35,064 nucleotides of DNA from Alphaproteobacteria bacterium (GTDB taxonomy: Bacteria; Pseudomonadota; Alphaproteobacteria; UBA11222): the NCBI GenBank assembly GCA_009693835.1, contig SHWM01000023.1:1-35064 (forward strand). The letters run 5' to 3'. Positions within the stretch are counted from its first letter, which is position 1. Each line of letters opens with the position of its first letter. Of the stretch, positions 7,453 through 15,358 are shown piece by piece. The translations under genes and the position numbers were made by a program. The notes beneath the pieces were generated by a model. That model was not told the DNA's origin, searched no databases, and saw only the letters and a list, made by a program, of their open reading frames with translations.

Positions 7453-8649
7453 GTGCCGGAAATAACGCCGGAGCAGGCGCTTTCAGAGGCGCTCGACGCC
7501 CGTACCGCGGCCGAACGGGCGAACAGGGCGAAGTCACGGTTTCTGGCGGCCGCCAGCCACGATCTGCGCCAGCCCCTGCAGGCGCTGCGTTTACTGAACG
7601 CCGCGCTGCAGGAATATCTGCTGATTGATGATATGGCGCTGAATATTCTGCGCGACAGTGAACGCGTGCTGGATGTCATGGACCGTATGCTGGGATCACT
7701 GCTGGATATGAGCAAAGTTGATTCCGGCGCCATCGTTCCCGAACCACATGCTTTCAGGATCAGTTCGCTCTTTGAGGATTTGCGCGGCAAATTCTCCCGG
7801 CTGGCCAAAGAAAAGGGTCTTGGGTTCGTTATTGCCCCCTGCAGCCTGAGAGTGATTTCCGACCCGCTGCTGCTGGATTCCATTCTGAGTAATCTGTTGA
7901 GCAATGCGGTGCGCTATACCCAGACCGGAAAAATACTTCTGGGCTGCCGCAGGGCGGGCCGGGCAGTTCGCTTTGAGGTGTGGGATACCGGCACCGGGAT
8001 TCCGGGCACCGAACTGGAAAATATATTTGATGAATTTTATCAGATCGGGTCGCCGGAAAGGGACGACCATCAGGGGCTTGGCCTGGGACTGTCCATCGTC
8101 CGCGCCTACGCGACGCTGCTGCGGCATCCGCTGGGACTGCGGTCAAACGCGGGCAGGGGGTCGGTTTTTTTCCTGGAAGTACCGCTGGCGGACGCCGGGA
8201 CAGCGGTGGACGGACCGGGAACCGTGGAGGCCGCTGCACGACAGAACTGGAAACCCAAGGACTGCCGTATACTGATTATAGAGGACGACCCGCTGTCGCT
8301 GAAGGCGCTTGCGGCGCAGGTTGAGGCCTGGGGGATGAAAGTGCTCGGGGCCAGGAGCGGACATGAGGCGGCCCGCAGCATGATCCGGGACAATTTTTCA
8401 CCGGACATCATCATAGCGGATTACAATTTGCAGGGCGCGGAAACCGGCATCATGGCGCTCGCGCATATTTCGCCATTGCTGCGGCCAAACGTGCCTGCGA
8501 TCTTTTTAACGGGCAATTCGTTAGCAGAGGTGAGAGAAAAAATCGGGCCGCGCTCTGTGCATCTTTTGCAAAAGCCCGCGGCCCCCGGGAAATTGCGTGT
8601 GCTGATCCGCAATCTGCTGGCGGTTCAGGGAAACGGTCGGGGCGGATAG
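7453..8649 (+). CDS. Sensorless hybrid histidine kinase/response regulator
   Basis: A 398-residue soluble protein that starts almost directly with the dimerisation helix. H box SHDLRQPLQAL gives phospho-acceptor His36; N box SNLLSNAVRYT is at 146-156, G1 DTGTGIP at 178-184 and G2 GLGLGLS at 208-214. A receiver domain follows at about 272-390 with acidic pair Asp278/Asp279, phospho-acceptor Asp323 (IADYN), Thr353 and Lys374. There is no PAS, GAF or membrane segment, so the input must come from a partner protein. Kinases with the KSRFLAAASHDLRQPLQAL signature usually carry long N-terminal sensors, so this one may be reduced. GTG start, 6 bases after the hydrolase stop. Confidence 0.88.
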   Translation: MPEITPEQALSEALDARTAAERANRAKSRFLAAASHDLRQPLQALRLLNAALQEYLLIDDMALNILRDSERVLDVMDRMLGSLLDMSKVDSGAIVPEPHAFRISSLFEDLRGKFSRLAKEKGLGFVIAPCSLRVISDPLLLDSILSNLLSNAVRYTQTGKILLGCRRAGRAVRFEVWDTGTGIPGTELENIFDEFYQIGSPERDDHQGLGLGLSIVRAYATLLRHPLGLRSNAGRGSVFFLEVPLADAGTAVDGPGTVEAAARQNWKPKDCRILIIEDDPLSLKALAAQVEAWGMKVLGARSGHEAARSMIRDNFSPDIIIADYNLQGAETGIMALAHISPLLRPNVPAIFLTGNSLAEVREKIGPRSVHLLQKPAAPGKLRVLIRNLLAVQGNGRGG

Positions 8650-8652
8650 GGA

Positions 8653-9048
8653 TCAGGCAGGCGGGCCTTTCAGCTCCACCTGATTGCCGTCCGGGTCATG
8701 AATATAGAGGGAAGGCCCGGCGCCCTCGGCCCCGTAACGCGTCTCAACCCGGCCCGCAGCAATGCCGTGCGCCAGAAGATGCGCGCCAAGGCGGGCCGCG
8801 TCAAACGGCGTCACTGTCAACGCGAAATGATCCATATTGCGCGTTTCCGCGTGATCGGCCTTTGATGTATCCACAATCAGGTCGATCAGCGACCCCCCGG
8901 CGCGCAGCTGCACCAGCCCAAAATTTTCTACCCTGCGCTCTTCGGCGCACCCAAGCGCGCCGCAATAAAAATCCAGCGCACGCTGCAGATTACGCACCCG
9001 CAGCACCACATGGTCGATATGCCCAATATGGAAAGGGGGCGGGCTCAA
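8653..9048 (-). CDS. VOC-family (glyoxalase/dioxygenase fold) protein
   Basis: A 131-residue protein with two beta-alpha-beta-beta-beta modules of the vicinal oxygen chelate fold. IDHVVLRVRNLQRALDFY opens module 1 with a candidate metal His; MDHFALTV opens module 2; LYIHDPDGNQVELKG gives the terminal metal Glu. Members include glyoxalase I, extradiol dioxygenases and resistance proteins. The apparent start is TTG at 9048 with AGGG 6 bases upstream; no ATG or GTG sits nearby in frame. It lies 2 bases after the upstream hydrolase stop and ends 3 bases from the convergent kinase gene. Confidence 0.83.
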   Translation of the reverse strand: MSPPPFHIGHIDHVVLRVRNLQRALDFYCGALGCAEERRVENFGLVQLRAGGSLIDLIVDTSKADHAETRNMDHFALTVTPFDAARLGAHLLAHGIAAGRVETRYGAEGAGPSLYIHDPDGNQVELKGPPA

Positions 9049-9050
9049 TT

Positions 9051-9857
9051 TCAGCCCTGCTGAAAAAAACGGATGATCTCTTCATAGGCGCGTTTGTCCT
9101 GCAGCCAGAACAAATGTCCGCCTTCAAAAACCTCCAGCCGGGCGTCGGGAATTTTCTGTTGCAGGACCTGCATGTTAGACAAAGGCGCAATGCCGTCATA
9201 ACGTCCTGCGCACAAAAGCGTGGGAGAGCGTATGTCACCCAGTTGCGCAAAAGTATTGTGATCGCTGCGGGCTTCTAGCTGGCGGCGCGCCCCCATGGCT
9301 TTCGCCGGATCGCCTGCCCCGATAGTGGCGGCGTCAATCTGCTGCTGCACGATGGCCGCGAACGCATCGGCGTGTTTTGCCTGCCAGGCCGCATCATGGC
9401 GGGTGTCGCTGAGGGACACCACGTAACGCGCGCGCGCTTCAACGTCCATCCCGATCAGTTCATGCAGCGGATAGGACGCGCCACCAGGCCCGCCCGGCGA
9501 CGTGCAGCCCAGCACCAGCCGGTTCACCTTGCCGGGATGGCGTATCGCCAGATGCTGCGCCACCATGCCGCCAAAAGAAATGCCAATCACATGCGCGCGC
9601 GGCCAGCCCAGCGCATCCATCAGCGCCGCCGCGTCATCGGCATATTCGTGCATCGTATAGGGGCGATCGGGCTTGTCCGTGCGGCCGAGGCCGCGCTGGT
9701 CATAGCCCAGCACCTGATAATGCGGGACCAGCGGGCTGTCGAACGCGTTGGGGTGCGCGCGCAGATCGCCGCCGCTGCCATATATGAACAACAGTTTCTC
9801 GCCCGCGCCCACCATTTCATAATAAATCCCGATTCCGCCAGCCTGGATATGGGGCAT
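9051..9857 (-). CDS. Alpha/beta-fold hydrolase of an aromatic-degradation-like operon
   Basis: A 268-residue alpha/beta hydrolase. The nucleophile elbow GISFGG gives Ser94; Asp221 lies in GRYDGIAP and His248 in EGGHLFWLQD. DQRGLGRTDKP and the IPDARLEVFEGGH ending resemble 3-oxoadipate enol-lactonase and meta-cleavage C-C hydrolases. Its place between a Rieske oxygenase gene and a VOC gene fits hydrolysis of a ring-cleavage product or lactone; this is inference. It is about 35% similar by eye at the N-terminus to the hydrolase at 6688 (both start MPxI), but they are not recent duplicates. Confidence 0.85.
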   Translation of the reverse strand: MPHIQAGGIGIYYEMVGAGEKLLFIYGSGGDLRAHPNAFDSPLVPHYQVLGYDQRGLGRTDKPDRPYTMHEYADDAAALMDALGWPRAHVIGISFGGMVAQHLAIRHPGKVNRLVLGCTSPGGPGGASYPLHELIGMDVEARARYVVSLSDTRHDAAWQAKHADAFAAIVQQQIDAATIGAGDPAKAMGARRQLEARSDHNTFAQLGDIRSPTLLCAGRYDGIAPLSNMQVLQQKIPDARLEVFEGGHLFWLQDKRAYEEIIRFFQQG

Positions 9858-9880
9858 GGATTTTCCTCCCTGGGTTCACG

Positions 9881-11275
9881 TTATGGGACCGCTGCCGCCA
9901 GCTCGTGCGCAAGCGCTTTTTTCATTCGGCTCAGCCAGTCTTCGTGAATGGTGATATAGAGGCCCTCATCGGCGGTTTCGGTGCCGGTCATGCGGGCGTC
10001 AAAGCCCAGTATCTGGCCCTGCTCAGCAGCCCCCTTTATCCACCGCGCGGCGCCCCGCGACATATCGTTCCATTTAGCGCCGCGTCCGGTAAAACCGATC
10101 TGGCAATTATTGAACTCGGTCAAATCATCCGGCGTTGCCATGCCACTGGCGTTAAAAAAATCCTCATACTGACGAATACGCAAAGCACGCATTTCTGCGC
10201 TTTCACCCGCTGGGGCGATGCAATAGGTGATGACCTCGGTTTCATTTACCGAAACCGGGCGGATGATGCGCAATTGTGTGCTGGTCTGGTCCATCAGGAA
10301 TACATTGGGAAACAGCAGCAGATTGCGGAAACGCTCACACATCCATTGGGTGCGCTGTGGGCCGAAATTTTCCTGATAGTCTTCATAATGCTCGAAATTG
10401 GGGCGATCCATGAAATTGGGATAATCAAACCACAACAGGGCATGGCCCTGTTCAAAGCCGATGAAGCCGCCCGGGTTCCTGGCGATGCCGGAGAGATCGC
10501 CCACCTTCGTGTCATTTTTGGATTCGCCTGCCACCCGGCGCCGGGCGGTCATCACGTAATTCGCATGCACCGTCGCCACATGATAGCCGTCCAGGCCGTT
10601 TTCCGCCTGCAGCTTCCAGTTACCCTTATAGGTATAGCGCGTGGCGCCGCGCAGCACCTCATAGCCGTTTTCGGATTGATCCGCAAACAGATCAATAAAG
10701 GCGCGCGCCCCCGCCAGATATTCAGTCAGCGGCAGGACATCGGGGTTCAGGCTGGCGAAGATGAAGCCGCGATAGGATTCAACCCTTGCGGCAGGCCTTA
10801 ATCCCAGATTGGCGCGGTCAAAACTTTCAGGATAGGCGCCCTGTTTCTCATCGGTCACATTCACCAGCGCGCCAGTGCCGTCATAACTCCAGCCGTGAAA
10901 TCCGCAGGAGAAGATTTTCTGGTTGCCGCGCTTTTCCCGGCATACCCGCGCGCCGCGATGTGCGCAGGTATTGATGAAACAGCCCAGTTGCCCGTCGGCC
11001 TGCCGCGTCAGTAATACGGGCTGACGACCGATCGAGGCGGTCAGAAAATCATGCGGGGCCGCCACCTGGCTTTCATGCGCGAGGTAAATCCAGTTGCCCT
11101 CGAAGATGTGGCGCATTTCCAGTTCAAACAGGGCCGGGTCTGTAAACACTTCGCGGGCAAGCTTGTACTCGCCTTTGGCAGCGTCATTAATCAGCCAGCC
11201 TGACATGCGCTCACCCAGCGCGTGCAGCGTTTCGGCGGAAAGCGAGTGGGCGTTCACGGCGGCTCCCTGTTGCAT
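9881..11275 (-). CDS. Rieske aromatic-ring-hydroxylating dioxygenase, alpha subunit
   Basis: A 464-residue oxygenase component close to benzoate/anthranilate 1,2-dioxygenase large subunits (LFELEMRHIFEGNWIYLAHE, then SIGRQPVLLTR). The Rieske 2Fe-2S ligands are Cys104-x-His106 (CAHRG) and Cys124-x2-His127 (CGFHGW). The mononuclear iron site is NGLDGYHVATVH at 226-237 (His232, His237), with bridging Asp229. Such enzymes cis-dihydroxylate aromatic acids. No beta subunit, ferredoxin or reductase gene lies in the window. ATG at 11275 has a GGGGAG 11 bases upstream; GTG at 11257, with GGGAG 5 bases before it, is an alternative. It probably heads an operon with the hydrolase and VOC genes. Confidence 0.88.
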   Translation of the reverse strand: MQQGAAVNAHSLSAETLHALGERMSGWLINDAAKGEYKLAREVFTDPALFELEMRHIFEGNWIYLAHESQVAAPHDFLTASIGRQPVLLTRQADGQLGCFINTCAHRGARVCREKRGNQKIFSCGFHGWSYDGTGALVNVTDEKQGAYPESFDRANLGLRPAARVESYRGFIFASLNPDVLPLTEYLAGARAFIDLFADQSENGYEVLRGATRYTYKGNWKLQAENGLDGYHVATVHANYVMTARRRVAGESKNDTKVGDLSGIARNPGGFIGFEQGHALLWFDYPNFMDRPNFEHYEDYQENFGPQRTQWMCERFRNLLLFPNVFLMDQTSTQLRIIRPVSVNETEVITYCIAPAGESAEMRALRIRQYEDFFNASGMATPDDLTEFNNCQIGFTGRGAKWNDMSRGAARWIKGAAEQGQILGFDARMTGTETADEGLYITIHEDWLSRMKKALAHELAAAVP

Positions 11276-11344
11276 TCCAGTCGGTTCTCCCCAAGGCTAA
11301 CAGAGACCGGCCGGACATCCAATGCGATTGTAAGATAGCATGAG

Positions 11345-11371
11345 TTGACATTTATAATTATTGTATATACA
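11345..11371 (+). promoter_or_regulatory. Candidate promoter and operator of brnTA
   Basis: In a very AT-rich stretch, TTGACA (11345-11350) precedes TATACA (11366-11371, 15-base spacer); a perfect TATAAT lies at 11353-11358. The 10-base palindrome TGTATATACA (11362-11371) overlaps the candidate -10 and ends 4 bases before the brnT ATG. It is a plausible operator for the ribbon-helix-helix antitoxin BrnA. Use of the downstream -10 would give a leaderless brnT mRNA. Confidence 0.5.
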
Positions 11372-11375
11372 TTAA

Positions 11376-11648
11376 ATGGAGCTTTCATGGGATGAATCGA
11401 AGCGTCAGGCGACACGGGCTGATCGTGGTTTGGACTTTGCCGATGCGGGGCTCGTGTTCGCGGGCAGGAATATGACTTGGCACGATGAACGGTATGATTA
11501 TGGCGAGCAGCGGTTCGTTACGGTCGGATGGCTGCATGGCCGTTTTGTGTTGCCGGCATGGACACCGCGTGACGATAGCCGGCGGATTATTTCAATGAGG
11601 TATGGACATGGGCAAGAAGAAGAGCGTTACCAAAAGCGAATGGATTGA
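11376..11648 (+). CDS. brnT: BrnT-family ribonuclease toxin
   Basis: A 90-residue protein of the BrnT (RelE-like fold) family. MELSWDESKRQATRADRGLDFADA is the characteristic N-terminus; WHDERYDYGEQRFVTVGWLHGRFVLPAWTPRDDSRRIISMR follows the conserved core, ending in a basic helix with ERYQKR. BrnT cleaves RNA and arrests growth; BrnA binds it and represses the operon. The ATG has no Shine-Dalgarno sequence and directly follows an AT-rich promoter. The 3' end overlaps brnA. Toxin-first order is normal for this family. Confidence 0.9.
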   Translation: MELSWDESKRQATRADRGLDFADAGLVFAGRNMTWHDERYDYGEQRFVTVGWLHGRFVLPAWTPRDDSRRIISMRYGHGQEEERYQKRMD

Positions 11649-11865
11649 TCCAGATGACGTGCCTGAACTGACAGAAGAATGGTTCGATAGCGCTGAGATA
11701 TGGGAAGGCAATAAGTTGATCCGTCCCGGACGGCCCAGGGCGGCGGCCCCGAAAGAGGCGATCAGCCTGCGTCTTGATCCCGATATATTGGCGTATTTCC
11801 GCGCTGCAGGCCCGGGCTGGCAATCGCGCATCAACGAGGCGCTGCGTAAGGCCGCGAAATTGTAA
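11608..11865 (+). CDS. brnA: BrnA-family antitoxin
   Basis: An 85-residue antitoxin and transcriptional repressor. The C-terminal half carries the ribbon-helix-helix: KEAISLRLDPDILAYFRAAG, then GWQSRINEALRKAAK, the standard BrnA ending. The N-terminal part (EWIDPDDVPELTEEWFDSA) is the expected toxin-binding region. The ATG at 11608 is preferred over 11602 because GAGG (11597-11600) is 7 bases from it but only 1 base from the other. The gene overlaps the end of brnT by 41 bases in another frame, so the pair is translationally linked. It is convergent with folA. Confidence 0.9.
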   Translation: MGKKKSVTKSEWIDPDDVPELTEEWFDSAEIWEGNKLIRPGRPRAAAPKEAISLRLDPDILAYFRAAGPGWQSRINEALRKAAKL

Positions 11866-11869
11866 TTAA

Positions 11870-12364
11870 TTATGCCCGCCGCTCCAGGGTCAGGAAGCTG
11901 TAATCGAACGGGACGTCGCCCGCGGATTTTTCTATGCGCGCGACTTCTGTCCATTCTGATCGATCAAGCGCGGGAAACAGCGCATCGCCCTCAAACTCTC
12001 GATGGATGCGGGTCAGGTAAATCCGGTCGGCCATGGGCAAGGCCGCCTCGTAAATATCCGCGCCACCGATAATCATGACCTCACTCGCGCCTGCATCCTG
12101 GGCCGCCCGCAGCGCCGCCGTCAGATCGTGCACGGCGGTGACGCCTGCCGCATGCCAGCCCGGATCGCGGGTCAGCACCACATTCATCCGCCCCGGCAGC
12201 GGCCGGCCGATCGACTGAAAGGTTTTGCGGCCCATGATGACCGGCTTGCCCATCGTGGCGGCCTTGAAAAATTTCAGATCTTCCGGCAGGCGCCAAGGCA
12301 GGCCGCCCTCGCGTCCAATGACGCCATTTTCCGCCACCGCCGCGATCAGGGAGATGCGCATCAT
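11870..12364 (-). CDS. folA: Dihydrofolate reductase
   Basis: A 164-residue DHFR of normal length: reduces dihydrofolate to tetrahydrofolate with [36 protein letters not shown] holds the Met20-type loop with the W and the substrate-binding acidic residue (LPEDL); [23 protein letters not shown] and [13 protein letters not shown] are the NADPH- and folate-binding motifs. ATG at 12364 overlaps the thyA TGA by four bases, so it is translated by coupling with thyA. The two enzymes act together: ThyA oxidises methylene-tetrahydrofolate to dihydrofolate, which FolA recycles. Confidence 0.95.
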   Translation of the reverse strand: MMRISLIAAVAENGVIGREGGLPWRLPEDLKFFKAATMGKPVIMGRKTFQSIGRPLPGRMNVVLTRDPGWHAAGVTAVHDLTAALRAAQDAGASEVMIIGGADIYEAALPMADRIYLTRIHREFEGDALFPALDRSEWTEVARIEKSAGDVPFDYSFLTLERRA

Positions 12365-13155
12365 ACTGCCACTTTGGCGGCGATCAGCGGATAGGGGTCA
12401 TAGCCTTTCAGTTCGAAATCCTCATAGCGGAAGGCGAATATATCCTCTACCGCGGGATTAAGCCGCATGACAGGCAGCGCGCGCGGGGTGCGGGTTAATT
12501 GCAGCGCCGCCTGCTCCAGATGGTTCAGATAGAGATGCGCATCGCCAAAGCTGTGCACGAAATCACCGGGAACCAGATCGCACACCTGCGCCACCATCAG
12601 GGTGAGCAGGGCATAGGAGGCGATGTTGAACGGCACGCCCAGAAAAATATCCGCGCTGCGCTGATAGAGCTGGCAGGACAGACGTCCCTCCGCCACATAA
12701 AACTGAAACAGGCAGTGACAGGGCGCAAGCCGCATGCGGTCCACATCCGCCACGTTCCATGCGCTGACCAGCAGCCGCCTGGAATTGGGATTGGTTTTGA
12801 CGTCATGGATCAGCCGGGCGATCTGATCGATATGCCCGCCATCCGGTGTTGGCCAGGAGCGCCACTGATAGCCGTATATTGGGCCCAGTTCGCCTGCGTC
12901 ATCCGCCCATTCGTCCCAGATGGTCACGCCATTTTCGCGCAGATAGGCGACATTGGTGCTGCCGCTCAGGAACCACAGCAGTTCATGGATAATGGATTTC
13001 AGATGCACCCGTTTGGTCGTCAGCAGGGGGAATCCGGCGCTGAGGTCAAACCGCATCTGGTGACCAAAGATGCTGCGCGTGCCGGTGCCGGTGCGGTCGC
13101 CCTTCAGGACGCCATGATCGCGCACCTGCCGCATCAAATCAAGATAGGACTGCAT
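12361..13155 (-). CDS. thyA: Thymidylate synthase ThyA
   Basis: 264 residues, the same length as the Escherichia coli enzyme. It methylates dUMP to dTMP using methylene-tetrahydrofolate. [12 protein letters not shown] (20-31) binds phosphate; the nucleophile is Cys146 in [31 protein letters not shown] (164-182) and HLYLNHLEQ are the other signatures. ATG at 13155 is chosen because homologues start there (MQSYLDL); a longer frame to 13239 has no support. The ribosome site is weak. folA follows with a 4-base overlap. Confidence 0.95.
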   Translation of the reverse strand: MQSYLDLMRQVRDHGVLKGDRTGTGTRSIFGHQMRFDLSAGFPLLTTKRVHLKSIIHELLWFLSGSTNVAYLRENGVTIWDEWADDAGELGPIYGYQWRSWPTPDGGHIDQIARLIHDVKTNPNSRRLLVSAWNVADVDRMRLAPCHCLFQFYVAEGRLSCQLYQRSADIFLGVPFNIASYALLTLMVAQVCDLVPGDFVHSFGDAHLYLNHLEQAALQLTRTPRALPVMRLNPAVEDIFAFRYEDFELKGYDPYPLIAAKVAV

Positions 13156-13277
13156 CTTTACTGTTTCCGGGTTTGGGGGCGAGTCGGTTTGTATTCTAAC
13201 GCAAAACATTGGCAATTGAAGCCCGCCGCGTAAAGGCATAGGCTTTGATCAATAATAGAAGAATAGGGGAGAGAAGC

Positions 13278-13763
13278 ATGGCCGGAAAGTTTGATATTCA
13301 CCGCGTAGTGGCTGATCTGAACTCGGGCAAACAGCCGAAATGGATCCTTGAACATCTGCGGGTCTACCAGGAGAGCGGTGGCAAGGAGGGGCATTTTTAT
13401 GACGCCAGCGCCACCTCACCCGGCGCGGCGCCGATCCCGACCCTGTTGCTGACGACGATTGGCCACAAGTCCGGGCAGAAACGCACCACGCCCCTGCTCT
13501 ATGGCAAGTCGGGCGAAGATTTTATCATTATCGGCTCCAAGGGGGGCTCGGACACGCATACCGCATGGTATTTTAATCTGGCCGCCAATCCGGACGCGGA
13601 AATTCAGGTCGCCACCGAACATTACAAAGTGCGCGCACGGATGGCGGCAGGCGCCGAGCGGGCGAAACTGTGGGACTATATTCTCACCGTGTGGCCGAAC
13701 TTTGCGGAATATCAAAGCCGGACGTCGCGTGAAATCCCGGTATGGATACTCAAGAAACAATAG
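13278..13763 (+). CDS. DUF385-type nitroreductase/quinone reductase family protein, paralogue 1
   Basis: A 161-residue protein of the deazaflavin-dependent nitroreductase (DUF385) family, known from mycobacterial Ddn and F420-dependent quinone reductases. Core motifs: PTLLLTTIGHKSGQKRTTPLLYG (split over about 56-78), then IIIGSKGGSDTHTAWYFNL and a beta strand IQVATEHYKVRAR. It is the first of three tandem paralogues of identical length. Its TTIGHKSG differs from the TxGRKTG of the other two, and it ends VWILKKQ where they end VVVLEKQ. ATG at 13278 follows GGGGAGAG. Cofactor (F420, FMN or none) cannot be told from sequence. Confidence 0.82.
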   Translation: MAGKFDIHRVVADLNSGKQPKWILEHLRVYQESGGKEGHFYDASATSPGAAPIPTLLLTTIGHKSGQKRTTPLLYGKSGEDFIIIGSKGGSDTHTAWYFNLAANPDAEIQVATEHYKVRARMAAGAERAKLWDYILTVWPNFAEYQSRTSREIPVWILKKQ

Positions 13764-13827
13764 CGGCGGAAACGCGGGGGCATTGACCACCGCGGTCAAT
13801 GCCCGCACATTTAATGGAGGCGCCGGA

Positions 13828-14313
13828 ATGGCTGAACGATTCGACCTGGATAAACTGGTGGCCGACCTGGACACCGGCAAGCAGCCGCAGTGGATCATTG
13901 ATCACATGCGCGTCTATCTGCAAAGCGGCGGCAAGGAAGGGCACATGTTCGACGCCAGCTTTGCCACGCCGGGTATGAAGCATTTGCCCACGCTGCTGCT
14001 GACCACGGTGGGCCGCAAGACCGGCAAGAAACGCATGACGCCGCTGATTTACGGGGTTCATGGCGGGCATCATATCATTATTGGCTCGAAGGGCGGGTCG
14101 GAAACCCATACCGGCTGGTATTTCAACCTGCTGGATAATCCGGCCGCCGAAATTCAGGTCGGCACCGAGCATTACAAAGTGCGGGCGCGGGTGGCGCAGG
14201 GCGATGAGCGCGCGAAAATCTGGCAGCATATGCTGACCGTGTTTCCGACCTTCGGCGACTATCAGACCAAGACGGAACGCGAAATTCCTGTCGTCGTGCT
14301 GGAAAAGCAATAA
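13828..14313 (+). CDS. DUF385-type nitroreductase/quinone reductase family protein, paralogue 2
   Basis: A 161-residue paralogue of its two neighbours. The N-terminus MAERFDLDKLVADLDTGKQ and WIIDHMRVYLQSGGKEGH match paralogue 1 position by position; LLLTTVGRKTGKKRMTPLIYG and IIIGSKGGSETHTGWYFNLL form the cofactor-binding core, and YQTKTEREIPVVVLEKQ the end. GGAGG lies 8 bases before ATG 13828. A 64-base gap separates it from paralogue 1 and 47 bases from paralogue 3; each has its own ribosome site. It is the most central member in sequence. Confidence 0.82.
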   Translation: MAERFDLDKLVADLDTGKQPQWIIDHMRVYLQSGGKEGHMFDASFATPGMKHLPTLLLTTVGRKTGKKRMTPLIYGVHGGHHIIIGSKGGSETHTGWYFNLLDNPAAEIQVGTEHYKVRARVAQGDERAKIWQHMLTVFPTFGDYQTKTEREIPVVVLEKQ

Positions 14314-14360
14314 CGCGCGGCACAAACAATAATCTGAAACGACAGCAAAGGAACGAGGCC

Positions 14361-14846
14361 ATGGCCGAAAAATTTGATCTCAATAAGGTCGTCAGCGATC
14401 TGGATTCCGGAACGGTGCCGGAATGGATTTCAGCGCATCTCAAGCTCTATCTGGAAAGCGGCGGCAAGGAAGGCCATTACTGGGACGCCAGCATCGCCGG
14501 CGAAGGCCTTGGCCCAACGCCTACGCTGCTGTTGACCACCACAGGCCGCAAAACCGGCCAGCAGCGGATCATGCCCCTGATCTATGGCAAGGTGGATGGC
14601 AATCATATTGTCATCGGCTCCAAGGGCGGCTCGGAAACCCATGCCGCCTGGTATCATAATCTGCTGGCCAATCCGGTAGTGCAGGTGCAGGTGGCGACCG
14701 AAAAATTCACCGCCCGCGCCCGCACGGCCACCGGCGCGGAACGGGCCAAAATCTGGAAAGACATGCTGACCGTCTATCCCCCCTATCAGGATTATCAGAA
14801 TAAAACCAAGCGGGAAATACCCGTGGTGGTGCTTGAAAAACAGTAA
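14361..14846 (+). CDS. DUF385-type nitroreductase/quinone reductase family protein, paralogue 3
   Basis: The third 161-residue paralogue: MAEKFDLNKVVSDLDSGTVPEWISAHLKLYLESGG, then LLLTTTGRKTGQQRIMPLIYG, VIGSKGGSETHAAWYHNLL and the end REIPVVVLEKQ. It lacks the GKQP of the other two (GTVP) and has VQVQVATEKFTARAR where they have IQVxTEHYKVRAR, so it has diverged in the beta strand that borders the pocket. An AACGAGGCC precedes ATG 14361. The tmRNA gene starts about 40 bases after its stop on the same strand. Confidence 0.82.
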   Translation: MAEKFDLNKVVSDLDSGTVPEWISAHLKLYLESGGKEGHYWDASIAGEGLGPTPTLLLTTTGRKTGQQRIMPLIYGKVDGNHIVIGSKGGSETHAAWYHNLLANPVVQVQVATEKFTARARTATGAERAKIWKDMLTVYPPYQDYQNKTKREIPVVVLEKQ

Positions 14847-14880
14847 TTTTGCCGAAAAACATTGATATTTAACCCGTTAT

Positions 14881-15235
14881 CGCCATATTAGGGGGGCTGG
14901 CTTGCCAGCTATGGCGATAAACGGACGTGCAATAAGCGTATCGGACCCGGGGGCGGTACCCGGCGTCTCCACCATTATCGCCCCGGGCCTGTCTGTTACA
15001 GGGCGGCTACAGGGGAAAAGGCTTTCCGGCCAAAGGCGTTATGCCCGGCTGGTACGGTATGGGGACGAAATAGGCTCGACGGTCGTGTAAAGACGCACCT
15101 TTTGCCCGGCATGGTTCCGCCGTTATCGGGCTAGTTCCTTAAGTGCGAACGACAACCATGAGGGTTTGGCCCTCGCTGCTGCCTAGTCTAACTAGGTAAG
15201 CGCGGCCCGGAGGGCGCCGAGCAACAGAAGCCCTC
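14881..15235 (+). ncRNA. ssrA: Two-piece (circularly permuted) tmRNA, alphaproteobacterial type
   Basis: tmRNA rescues stalled ribosomes. The acceptor piece comes first and ends CGTCTCCACCA at 14974, after a T-arm-like hairpin CCGGG/CCCGG; a hairpin (CGCCATA/TATGGCG with GCTGGC/GCCAGC, 14881-14916) opens it. The coding piece starts at GGGGACGAAATAGGCTCGACGG (split; from 15061): GGGGACG pairs with CGTCTCC across the two pieces, rebuilding the acceptor stem with one G-U. GCAC in the coding piece can pair with GTGC in the acceptor piece (helix P2). The tag ORF is at 15145-15186. The spacer 14975-15060 would be processed out. Outer ends are approximate; GGAGGGC/GCCCTCC (from about 15211) closes the 3' side. 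The T-loop reads GGCGGTA, not TTCRANY. Confidence 0.93.
15145..15186 (+). other. tmRNA proteolysis-tag reading frame
   Basis: GCG resume codon to TAG stop encodes ANDNHEGLALAAA. The ANDN start is the SspB-binding element of alphaproteobacterial tags, and the terminal small-residue run ALAAA is the ClpX degron. The charged alanine from tmRNA itself adds one residue in front. The middle, HEGL, differs from the Caulobacter tag (ANDNFAEEFAVAA). Confidence 0.95.
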
Positions 15236-15358
15236 CACCTTTCCTCCTCCGCCTGTAATCCCCTCCCCCGCGATGTCAATCCGGCCACAAGGTTAATCCG
15301 GCCTTTGATTTAACGTGGCCGCGAATTACAATGGGGAAAACAAATCAGAGGGTGGCGC

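Noticed and set aside
14902..15090. Small plus-strand ORF after the DUF385 array
   Set aside because: It lies inside the tmRNA gene, covering the acceptor piece, the processed spacer and the start of the coding piece.
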